Source of the DNA: SHYR01 sp034406555
GTDB lineage: Bacteria; Chloroflexota; Dehalococcoidia; UBA2979
DNA: 8,106 bases
Direction of reading: 5' to 3'
Assembly: GCA_034406555.1 (NCBI GenBank)
Contig: DASCRM010000080.1
Location: 1 to 8,106 of the forward strand
The translations under genes and the position numbers were made by a program. Under the pieces are notes generated by a model. It was not told the DNA's origin. It did not search any database and saw nothing but the letters and a program-made list of their open reading frames with translations. Of this stretch, positions 1 to 5,254 are shown piece by piece (position 1 is the stretch's first letter; each line of letters begins with the position of its first letter).

Positions 1-17
1 GTTGGCTGCACGCGAGC

Positions 18-287
18 GTGTCCCCGCCAGATCGAGTCACTGCGAAAGGCCATTCGTCTGTGCTAGCCCTGTGGCGACTCGTGGTGCGACGGATCAATTC
101 CGACGCCCGGCTACGCATAGTTCTAGTGCTGTCAGCGGCGGTCGCCGGAATCGTCGCCTTCTCAGTCTTGTTAGAGGGAATGTTTCCGGAGTCCGACCGC
201 GCTGTCCCGATCATCAGCCGGGCTATTGCCATCCCGATCGGCCTCGCGCTGTTGCGGCTCGCGGAGGGTGGGGGCGGGGACGAATAG
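18..287 (+). CDS. Small two-helix membrane protein, hypothetical
   Basis: I do not recognise this 89-residue protein. It opens with a basic, soluble stretch of about 30 residues (several Arg and Lys), then a hydrophobic segment at about residues 33-56 (from LRIVLVLSAAV to EGMF). A second, weaker segment lies at about 66-83 (IISRAIAIPIG...), and the tail is Gly/Glu/Asp-rich. This fits a small integral membrane protein with two helices. The listed start is a GTG at 18 without a convincing ribosome binding site. The frame is open to the window edge, so the true start may lie further left and the protein may be longer. It lies on the mobile-element side, 120 bases before the half-tRNA, so it may be cargo of the island. 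The function is unknown. Confidence 0.4.
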   Translation: MSPPDRVTAKGHSSVLALWRLVVRRINSDARLRIVLVLSAAVAGIVAFSVLLEGMFPESDRAVPIISRAIAIPIGLALLRLAEGGGGDE

Positions 288-407
288 GCGTCTTCTCGGG
301 TCGTTCGCATCGGGTGCGAGGGCTAATCCGCTCCTACTGTTGTTATGTCGCGTTTCTCCGTCCCGCGAGGTCGTCCCATAATTCCCGGAATAGGTTCAAC
401 CAGCGTG
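288..407. other. Intergenic stretch before the half-tRNA
   Basis: No gene is seen here. There is a short hairpin at 305-319 (TCGCA, 5-base loop, TGCGA) without a T-run, and a small palindrome ATTCCCGGAAT at 381-391. No 5' half of a tRNA is present: nothing resembles the acceptor strand GAGGGAG that would pair with the downstream CTCCCTC. This shows that the tRNA at 408-452 is a half and not a full gene. Confidence 0.5.
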
Positions 408-452
408 CTTCCAAGCAGAGGGTCGAGGGTTCGAATCCCTTCTCCCTCTCCA
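408..452 (+). tRNA. tRNA-Gly(UCC) 3' half only; putative attachment site
   Basis: The sequence reads as the 3' part of a tRNA: anticodon loop CTTCCAA (408-414, anticodon TCC), 3' strand of the anticodon stem (415-419), a five-base variable loop GGGTC, T-stem GAGGG/CCCTT around loop TTCGAAT (425-441), acceptor strand CTCCCTC (442-448), discriminator T, and encoded CCA (450-452). A U73 discriminator and a TCC anticodon fit glycine. The anticodon-stem 5' strand does not pair properly and no D-arm or 5' acceptor strand lies upstream, so this cannot be a functional tRNA. Half-tRNAs running from the anticodon loop to CCA are the usual crossover segment of tyrosine integrases, and an integrase gene follows about 110 bases on. 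It is probably an att site. Confidence 0.7.
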
Positions 453-559
453 AATGTCCTATCGGGATCGGGATCCCAGACGCCGTACGGGATCACGTCG
501 TCGCGGTCTCAGTGACCCTCAGATCCGAAGTGCTGTCCAATCGTGATCACGGCCTGAAC

Positions 560-1533
560 GTGAAGCCCGAAATGATGACAACCGGCGAGTGGCTGTCGAG
601 CTGGCTAGCTCGTCGTCTGCGCGAGGGACACATCACGGGAGTGACTCACGCGCGGTATGAGATCGCGATCCGCGTCCACCTGAACGCCAGTGTCGGATCG
701 ATAGGCTTGCAGGAGCTCCGCCGCGACCACGTGGCCGACATGACCGGCAACTGGACGACCGGACAGGATGGCCACCGAGCCCAATCACCCGCATCCGTCA
801 AGAAGAACCTCGGCGTGCTCCGACATGCACTGGACGATGCCGTAGCAGCCGATCTGATCGTTCGGAACCCTGCGGCCCATGTAAGTGCACCCCCAGTTCC
901 ATCCGTCGAAGAGAAACGCGCACTAACCCAACCGGAGATCCGATCGCTTCTGCGAGCAGCGAACGCTACTCGCTACGAGGTACCGATCGCGTCACTGTCA
1001 CCACGGGGCTCCGATGCGGGGAACTCCTCGCTCTGCGTTGGTCCGACCTTGATCTAGAGGGACGTCGGCTCCATATACGACAGGCCGTCGGGCTCGCGAA
1101 CGGTGACCCCGTCTTCCACGAGCCAAAGAGCCGGAGCCGCCGATCGATCTCACTTTCGAAAGAGACTGTGAGACTTCTCCGAAGACATCGAACGACCCAG
1201 AACGAGCGTCGGCTGGCTTCGCCGGTGAAGTGGCCTGAAGAGGAACTGGTCTTCACATCGACCATCGGAACCGTCTGGGGTTTCCGCAATTTCCTTCGCG
1301 ACTACCGTGCCGTCCTTGCCGCCACGAACATCCCGAACACGGACTCGGTGGACTGGCACACGCTCCGACACACTGCCGCCTCTCAATGGATCCCAGCCGG
1401 CACATCGGTCTTTGCGGTCGCCAGGCGGCTCGGACACTCCTCGACATCGACGACCGAGCGCGTCTACGCCCATCTACTGCCGAGGCAGGACGAGATCGCT
1501 GCACACGCCTTGGACCACCTGATCGCCACGTAA
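560..1533 (+). pseudogene. Tyrosine recombinase/phage-type integrase, frameshifted
   Basis: This is a site-specific recombinase of the tyrosine integrase family. The first part is a SAM-like core-binding domain (about 590-890, starting TGEWLSSWLARRL and including SVKKNLGVLRHALDDA). It reads in one frame up to about 997. The catalytic domain continues in the next frame to the TAA at 1531-1533. One missing base near 997 restores a normal junction (…IASLVTTGLR). The catalytic set is complete: Arg in TTGLRCGE (1012), the beta-hairpin Lys in HEPKSRS, HTLRH (His-x-x-Arg), His in RRLGHSS, and the Tyr in TTERVYAH. The start is uncertain: GTG 560 or ATG 572/575, all without a clear ribosome binding site. 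Either start leaves out the N-terminal arm-binding domain usual in this family. It is a pseudogene or a sequencing error. Its place between two half-tRNAs fits an island integrase. Confidence 0.85.
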
Positions 1534-1537
1534 CTGC

Positions 1538-1556
1538 GGGGACAGCGTGGGGACAG
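1538..1556. repeat. Direct repeat GGGGACAG, 11-bp spacing
   Basis: Two copies of GGGGACAG lie at 1538-1545 and 1549-1556, 11 bases apart, about one helical turn. They start five bases after the integrase stop and lie about 100 bases before the Arg half-tRNA. Helically phased direct repeats beside an att core are typical of integrase arm-type or excisionase sites. That role is inference. Confidence 0.35.
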
Positions 1557-1629
1557 AGTGCTCGGGAAGCCACGTGAGCGAGCGTGGTTGCGCGGGAAGA
1601 CCTTACGAGAACTGGGTGTAATGATGAAT

Positions 1630-1654
1630 ATGAGGTGATGTTGATTCACCTCAT
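1630..1654. other. Perfect 9-bp hairpin beside the att core
   Basis: ATGAGGTGA (1630-1638) is the exact reverse complement of TCACCTCAT (1646-1654), with a 7-base loop. No T-run follows, and it ends three bases before the tRNA-like sequence. It could be a protein-binding dyad of the element end. It is not the D-arm of a tRNA, because it does not have the conserved D-arm bases. Confidence 0.45.
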
Positions 1655-1656
1655 CA

Positions 1657-1706
1657 CCGCCCTGCGGAGGCAGAGGTCGTGGGTTCGATTCCTACCGGGC
1701 GCACCA
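1657..1706 (+). tRNA. tRNA 3' half (probably tRNA-Arg); putative attR
   Basis: This stretch carries an anticodon-arm-like segment (1657-1673, loop CTGCGGA), variable loop AGGTC (1674-1678), T-stem GTGGG/CCTAC with loop TTCGATT (1679-1695), acceptor strand CGGGCGC (1696-1702), discriminator A, and CCA (1704-1706). The acceptor strand matches the GCGCCCG/CGGGCGC pairing common in tRNA-Arg, and the loop would read GCG (Arg). The first loop bases may come from the element, so the native anticodon is uncertain. One pair of the anticodon stem is mismatched (C-A), and no 5' acceptor strand GCGCCCG, D-arm or normal spacing is found upstream. It is therefore a displaced 3' half, as left at the far end of an element inserted in a tRNA gene. 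The complete tRNA would lie outside the window. Confidence 0.65.
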
Positions 1707-1722
1707 GACTAGATATTTCCCT

Positions 1723-1754
1723 ACCGAGAGCGGCCCCGCCCGGCCGCTCTCGGT
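1723..1754 (+). terminator. GC-rich hairpin, probable tRNA terminator
   Basis: ACCGAGAGCGGCC (1723-1735) pairs perfectly with GGCCGCTCTCGGT (1742-1754) around a 6-base loop. It sits 16 bases after the CCA of the half-tRNA, where the terminator of the original tRNA gene would be. There is no T-run after the stem, so it would be a U-less terminator. It supports reading this side as native chromosome. Confidence 0.55.
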
Positions 1755-2066
1755 GATCCCGGCCTCGGAGCACAGCGACGCGCACCGTCTCAGGACATCA
1801 CGGCCGAAGCGACCGCCATGATTGGGACCAGCAGGAAACTGGCGTAGACGACCACACGGGCAATCGAAACGAATTGCTCTTCTCGCCTCGCGTTCATGCC
1901 GGACCCACCGATCACATCCCCCGGTGCCATGACTATCGGTCGCGCCGCTCCGCTCGACAGCCCGCAAAGGGCGACACACCGCCAGATTCGCGAGGCTCAG
2001 ACGCTGCAACGCGGTACGCTGTCGCCCCGTAACACCGCGCGAGCGCAGGCGTCAGGAGCAACGCAC
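1755..2066. other. Intergenic region between hairpin and nitroreductase
   Basis: This is about 310 bases without a convincing long gene. The nitroreductase frame is open back to an ATG at 1896, but that leader has no domain content and the ribosome binding site favours 2067. A 35-residue minus-strand ORF (1790-1897) is listed separately. A TACGCT hexamer at 2015-2020 is a possible -10 element for the nitroreductase. No matching -35 is visible. Confidence 0.4.
1790..1897 (-). CDS. Possible 35-residue single-helix membrane protein
   Basis: The minus strand encodes a 35-residue ORF starting MNARREEQF, followed by a continuous hydrophobic segment (about residues 11-34, IARVVVYASFLLVPIMAVAS) and a TGA stop. 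A charged, basic N-terminus with one helix is a typical small membrane protein or holin-like layout. An in-frame ATG 11 codons upstream (MAPGDVIGG...) would give 46 residues. Neither start has a clear ribosome binding site. There is no family assignment, and the ORF may be chance. Confidence 0.25.
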   Translation of the reverse strand: MNARREEQFVSIARVVVYASFLLVPIMAVASAVMS

Positions 2067-2741
2067 ATGGACCCGAAATCACCGCAGGACCTGGGCCTCT
2101 TCGAAGCCCTCTACTCCACCCGCGCGCTACGCCGCTTCAAGCCCGACCCCGTCGACGACGAGACGTTGTTCCAGGTGATCGACGCCGCGATCCGCGCTCC
2201 CGCTGGCAGCAACATGCAGGTCTGGCATTTCCTCGCCGTGCGCGACGAGGAGAAGCGGCGCCAGGTCGGCGAGGCGTACTGGGAGACGTGGGAGTCCTAC
2301 GGCAAGCAGTACGTCGACGACCCGACGGCGATCGACCGCCTACCGAAGCAGATGGAGCTCGTCGTGCGCTCGACCGACGACCTCGCCCGCAACATCGCGC
2401 AGGTGCCGGTACACCTCTTGATCTGCGGGCCGGAAGAAGCGGCCGGGACCGTCTATCCGGCTGTCCAGAACGCCCTGCTCGCCTGCCGCGCGCTCGGCCT
2501 CGGCAGTGTCGTGACATCGTTCCACCGAGGCCACATGGACCGGCTCGGCCCGCTACTCAACATCCCCGACGGCCAGACGGCCCACGCACTGCTTCCGATC
2601 GGCTGGCCGACCGACCGCATCGGCCCAGTCAGCCGGCGGCCCGTGCACAAAGTGACGAGCATCGACAGCTGGGGAGAGAAGTGGCAGTACGCGCTCGATC
2701 AGCCGGAGCAGGGCCGTCGCGCGCAGTGGACAGGCGAATAG
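2067..2741 (+). CDS. Nitroreductase family FMN-dependent oxidoreductase
   Basis: This 224-residue cytoplasmic flavoprotein of the nitroreductase fold would use FMN and NAD(P)H to reduce an unidentified substrate. Visible family features are the N-terminal STRALRRFKPDPV segment (residues 17-29, with the Arg residues that contact the FMN phosphate), APAGSNMQVWHF (44-55), the helix PAVQNALLACRALGLGS (131-147), and the late flavin-side motif LLPIGWPTDRIGPVSRRPV (175-193). The length is normal for the family. ATG 2067 is chosen because AGGAG at 2054-2058 lies 8 bases upstream and the conserved domain begins right after it. The frame is open to an ATG at 1896, but the added stretch has no family similarity. 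The gene is convergent with the crotonase gene, with 15 bases between stops and no hairpin. Members include NfnB-like nitroreductases and dehalogenation or aromatization enzymes, so the exact reaction is unassigned. Confidence 0.9.
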   Translation: MDPKSPQDLGLFEALYSTRALRRFKPDPVDDETLFQVIDAAIRAPAGSNMQVWHFLAVRDEEKRRQVGEAYWETWESYGKQYVDDPTAIDRLPKQMELVVRSTDDLARNIAQVPVHLLICGPEEAAGTVYPAVQNALLACRALGLGSVVTSFHRGHMDRLGPLLNIPDGQTAHALLPIGWPTDRIGPVSRRPVHKVTSIDSWGEKWQYALDQPEQGRRAQWTGE

Positions 2742-2756
2742 CCGGCCCGCCTCGCT

Positions 2757-3581
2757 CTACCACCCGGTGAAGCGCGGCTCGCGCTTCTCCCCGAACGACC
2801 GCACACCTTCGAGCCGATCCTCGGACAGCGTAACCAGCGGCAGCACCGCGCCCGAGAGTTCCAGCGCGCTCTCGTAGTCCAGGTTCGCGGTGCGGTAGGC
2901 CATGATCTTCCCGACCTTCTGGCCGATCGGCGGGCCCGCCTCCACCTCCAGCGCAAACTCCATCAGCCGCTCGTCGAACTCCTCCGGCGGCACGACGTAG
3001 TTCGAGACTCCCGCCGCATGCCCCTCTTCGGCGTCCATGAAGCGGCCAGTCATCATCAGCTCCATCGCCTTGCGCCAGCCGATGATCTTCGGGATCGCCC
3101 AGAACCCGCCCAGGTCGGGGTAGAGCCCGCGCTTCACGTACGCCACCTGATACATGGCCGCTGTCGAAGCCACCGCGAGGTCGCTCAGGCAGGCCATGTC
3201 GAAGCCCGCGCCGACACAGGGACCGTTAATGCCGGCGATCACCGGGATATCCAGACGACGCAGCGCCGTGAAAGTCAGCGTCTCGTTGCGGAAGTTCAGG
3301 CGCTCGCCCTCGGCGTCGGGACCGTCGCTGGCGGGGGGCGGCGCGTCATCGTCGTCCCCCGCCGCGCCTCGATGGTCCATCCCGGAGCAGAAGCCGCGCC
3401 CCGCCCCAGTGATCACGAGGCAGCGAGCGGTGCGATCGACGTGCACACGCTCGACGAGATCGCGCATCTCCGCCAGCATCGGGAACGTCAACGCATTCAG
3501 CCGGTCGGGCCGGTTGAGCGTCAGCCACACGATCCCATCGTGCTCCCCGCGCCGCTCCTCGCTGATGAATTCATAGTCCAT
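2757..3581 (-). CDS. Enoyl-CoA hydratase/isomerase (crotonase) family protein
   Basis: This 274-residue crotonase-fold enzyme would act on an acyl-CoA thioester. The fold is visible from IVWLTLNRPDRLNAL (17-31), the first oxyanion-hole segment GRGFCSGMD (61-69), the second, NGPCVGAGFDMAC (119-131), and the C-terminal REPRFTG (268-273) common in the family. The Glu at the position of rat enoyl-CoA hydratase Glu164 is present (AMELMMTG, E174). The Glu144 position appears to be Tyr, and an Asp occurs at 156 in LYPDLGG, as in several crotonase isomerases. A plain hydratase is therefore less certain than a family assignment. An acidic, Pro-rich insert lies at 76-92. ATG 3581 is chosen over the longer frame because GAGGTGAGG immediately precedes it on the minus strand. 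It is divergent from the membrane cassette at 3830. Confidence 0.9.
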   Translation of the reverse strand: MDYEFISEERRGEHDGIVWLTLNRPDRLNALTFPMLAEMRDLVERVHVDRTARCLVITGAGRGFCSGMDHRGAAGDDDDAPPPASDGPDAEGERLNFRNETLTFTALRRLDIPVIAGINGPCVGAGFDMACLSDLAVASTAAMYQVAYVKRGLYPDLGGFWAIPKIIGWRKAMELMMTGRFMDAEEGHAAGVSNYVVPPEEFDERLMEFALEVEAGPPIGQKVGKIMAYRTANLDYESALELSGAVLPLVTLSEDRLEGVRSFGEKREPRFTGW

Positions 3582-3612
3582 GGCCTCACCTCGACTCTCC
3601 GCTTCGCCGCGC

Positions 3613-3618
3613 ATGCTA
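3613..3618 (-). promoter_or_regulatory. Possible -10 element (TGTAGCAT) for the crotonase gene
   Basis: On the minus strand TAGCAT, preceded by TG, lies about 31 bases before the ATG at 3581. It fits TANNNT with an extended -10. No -35 box is seen at the usual spacing. Confidence 0.35.
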
Positions 3619-3666
3619 CAGGACGCCTCGCCGCGGTCCGCCCGACGCTCGGCGGGGCCGCCGACG

Positions 3667-3816
3667 TTACGACTCGCCCTCCTCGTCGCTGTCGGGCATC
3701 GCCTCGCGCAGCCGTGCGGCGTCATCGCCGCGTCCGCGGAAACGGACCCGCCGATAGATCGTGTAGCTACCGGCGCGATGGCGTGTACGGTTCCAGTCAG
3801 CCGGCGTGCTGGCCAC
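3667..3816 (-). CDS. Possible small charged protein, 49 residues
   Basis: A minus-strand reading from GTG 3816 to TAA 3667 gives a 49-residue product: MASTPADWNRTRHRAG, an Arg-rich stretch (YTIYRRVRFRGRG), and an acidic tail (MPDSDEEGES). The composition looks more protein-like than most shadow frames here. It lies upstream of and in the same direction as the crotonase gene. Against it, there is no ribosome binding site before the GTG, and it covers the likely promoter of the gene at 3830. The frame is also open further upstream into the opposite-strand membrane gene. I do not recognise it. Confidence 0.25.
   Translation of the reverse strand: MASTPADWNRTRHRAGSYTIYRRVRFRGRGDDAARLREAMPDSDEEGES
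3786..3791 (+). promoter_or_regulatory. Possible -10 element (TGTACGGT) for the membrane cassette
   Basis: TACGGT preceded by TG lies 38 bases before the ATG at 3830, in the divergent spacer. It fits TANNNT. No -35 is apparent. Confidence 0.35.
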
Positions 3817-3829
3817 CGGAGGGGACGTG

Positions 3830-4081
3830 ATGCGAGCAGGTCTAATCGCGGGCAGTGTTGCGGCCGTCGCTGCCGCCTTGCTCTCGCTGCCCCTGCACTC
3901 GGCCCGCGGCACGCTCTTCAACAACGCCGCCGTCGTCGTCGCCGCGATCGCCGCTGGCGTCGCTGTGGGCGTGCTCTGGCGCAGACTGCCCGGCCCACAC
4001 CACCTCCGGTACTTCGCCATCGTCGTCGCACTCTTCGCGGCGACCGCCGTCGCGCTGGCCGTCGGCGAGGCGCAACTCTAG
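3830..4081 (+). CDS. Three-helix small membrane protein
   Basis: This 83-residue integral membrane protein has three hydrophobic segments: about residues 3-22 (AGLIAGSVAAVAAALLSLPL), 31-50 (NNAAVVVAAIAAGVAVGVLW) and 60-78 (RYFAIVVALFAATAVALAV). Basic residues (WRRLPGPHHLR) lie between the second and third. I do not recognise a named family. ATG 3830 is chosen because GGAGGGG (3818-3824) lies 5 bases upstream. A GTG just before it and an upstream in-frame ATG at 3806 are less well placed. The stop is 3 bases before the start of the next membrane protein, so the two are almost certainly co-transcribed. The tight pairing with the membrane-anchored YceI-like protein suggests the products work together in the membrane, but no activity can be read from the sequence. 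Confidence 0.7.
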   Translation: MRAGLIAGSVAAVAAALLSLPLHSARGTLFNNAAVVVAAIAAGVAVGVLWRRLPGPHHLRYFAIVVALFAATAVALAVGEAQL

Positions 4082-4084
4082 CGC

Positions 4085-4916
4085 ATGTTGGAGTTCGGGC
4101 TACTGCTGGCTGCCGTAATCTTCGCGGTCACCGGCGTGCTCACACCGCTGCTCGACCGCGCTGCGCTGCCCGCCCGCTGGCCCGCTCCCACCGCCCTCGT
4201 CGTGGCTGCCGCGCTCAGCATCGCGCCGATCGGCCAGGGCGACGAACAGAGCGGTGCGCTCGCGCTGCCCGCGCCGGCCGCGAGGGCGACAGCCGCAGCG
4301 ACGATGTCTCCGGCGTCACCTTCGTGGTCGGCGAGGGCTCGGAGGTGACGTTCACCGTCACGGAGCAGCTCGCGAGCCTCCCGCTGCCGAACGACGCCGT
4401 GGTCCGCAGTAGCGCGCTCAGCGGCTCGATCCACCTCGACGGCCGAGCTTCGGCAATCGAGATCCACCTCCAGCAGCTCAGCGGCGACCAGTCGCGCCGC
4501 GACCGCTACATCCGAGGCCGAATGTTCGCCTTCGACACGATCGCCTTCCTCACGGTCGATGGGTTGCCAGTCCTGCCGCAGAGCTACACCCCCGGCGACG
4601 TCTTCACCGGCGAGATCACGGGCAGCCTGCTGATCCTGGGTGAAGAGCATCAGCTCAGCTTCAGCATCGAGGCCCGGCTCGACCCGGACGCGCTCTTCGT
4701 GCTCGCCAGCACGACATTCACGTGGGAGCAGATCGGCGTACCGCGCCCCAACGTCCCGACCGTGCAGGTGCAGGACGAAGCACGAGTCGAAGTGCTGACA
4801 CTGCCCGGCCCACGCTCGACAGCGCCGACAAGGGGCCGCTGCACCCCCGCACTCCATCGCCCCGGCGTACCGCCACACCGAATGCGGTTGCCGCCTCCGA
4901 TACGATCCCCGCATGA
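4085..4916 (+). pseudogene. Membrane-anchored YceI-like protein, two apparent frameshifts
   Basis: The first frame (from ATG 4085) encodes two hydrophobic segments (MLEFGLLLAAVIFAVTGVL and TALVVAAALSIAPIG), then a linker ending LALPAPAA near 4281. The reading then moves to the next frame, which encodes a YceI-like domain: GSEVTFTVTEQLASLPLPND, ALSGSIHLDGRAS, SGDQSRRDRYIRGRMF, then DVFTGEITGSLLILGEEHQL and TTFTWEQIGVPRP, ending DEARVEVLTL near 4803. YceI domains are lipocalin-like beta-barrels that bind long isoprenoid lipids, usually outside the cytoplasm. After about 4803 the natural-looking frame shifts again (LDSADKGPLHP… to TGA 4914-4916), overlapping the lipoprotein start as ATGA. Each shift equals one missing base. 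The gene is either decayed or affected by sequence errors. The domain call is firm; the exact breakpoints are estimates. It lies 3 bases after the gene at 3830. Confidence 0.75.
4901..4906 (+). promoter_or_regulatory. TACGAT, possible -10 for a leaderless lipoprotein transcript
   Basis: TACGAT ends 6 bases before the lipoprotein ATG, where a -10 box of a leaderless transcript would be. The gene has no ribosome binding site. Translational coupling through the ATGA overlap is the alternative explanation. Confidence 0.25.
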
Positions 4917-5164
4917 CCATCGCCGCCCGACGCGCGCTCTGGATCGTGCCCTCGCTCGTGCTCGCTGCGTGCGCCGCCATCGCCGACCCGGACGCCACGC
5001 CCATGCCACCGAGCCCCTGCGAGCAATTCATCACTGCTGCCGAGGCGCTCGAGCTGATCTCGACCGGCGAGGTGAAGCAGTTCTCGCTGCGTGCGGCGAT
5101 CGCGGCCATCATCGGCGAGGGACGTTCGCTTGGTGACCTGCGCTGCGAGCCGTGGCCCGGCTAA
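4913..5164 (+). CDS. Small putative lipoprotein
   Basis: This 83-residue protein has a lipoprotein signal peptide: basic start MTIAARRAL, hydrophobic core WIVPSLVL, and lipobox LAAC with the acceptor cysteine at residue 20. The mature part is about 64 residues. It begins with a Pro/Asp-rich linker (ADPDATPMPPSP), contains two further cysteines (36 and 78) that could form a disulfide, and ends CEPWPG. No known domain is recognised. It would be anchored on the outer face of the cytoplasmic membrane. The start overlaps the end of the preceding frame (ATGA at 4913-4916) and lacks its own ribosome binding site, which suggests translational coupling with the YceI-like gene or a leaderless message. 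It is the third envelope protein in a row, so a shared envelope role is likely but unproven. Confidence 0.7.
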   Translation: MTIAARRALWIVPSLVLAACAAIADPDATPMPPSPCEQFITAAEALELISTGEVKQFSLRAAIAAIIGEGRSLGDLRCEPWPG

Positions 5165-5199
5165 GCACAGGCCTGCCGACCTCACAGCGTCGAAGGCGC

Positions 5200-5205
5200 T
5201 AGACT
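5200..5205 (+). promoter_or_regulatory. Possible -10 element (TAGACT) for the second crotonase
   Basis: TAGACT lies 49 bases before the ATG at 5255, in the 90-base spacer after the lipoprotein gene. It fits TANNNT. No -35 is visible. Confidence 0.3.
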
Positions 5206-5254
5206 CCACCCAGCCAGCAAAGCTCAACAGCAAGCCCAGCCAGAGGAGGCTCAG

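Noticed and set aside
305..319. Hairpin as terminator of the small membrane protein gene
   Set aside because: The stem is only 5 bp with no T-run, so it is too weak to call.
408..452. Complete tRNA-Gly gene
   Set aside because: No 5' acceptor strand, D-arm or properly pairing anticodon stem is found upstream.
2..550. Integrase frame extended back to the window start
   Set aside because: This frame passes through the half-tRNA and encodes low-similarity Arg-rich sequence. It is open by chance.
1630..1706. Complete tRNA with the hairpin as D-arm
   Set aside because: The hairpin does not have the conserved D-loop bases, and no GCGCCCG strand is present to pair with the acceptor end.
1896..2066. 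Longer N-terminus for the nitroreductase
   Set aside because: The additional 57 residues have no family similarity, and AGGAG is well placed for ATG 2067.
3018..3830. A 270-codon + strand frame opposite the first crotonase
   Set aside because: The minus-strand crotonase has clear motifs. This frame is its antisense shadow.
3580..5136. A 518-codon open frame on the + strand
   Set aside because: Only the YceI-like stretch (about 4282-4803) is protein-like. The rest is Arg/His/Pro-rich and is a shadow of genes in other frames in GC-rich DNA.
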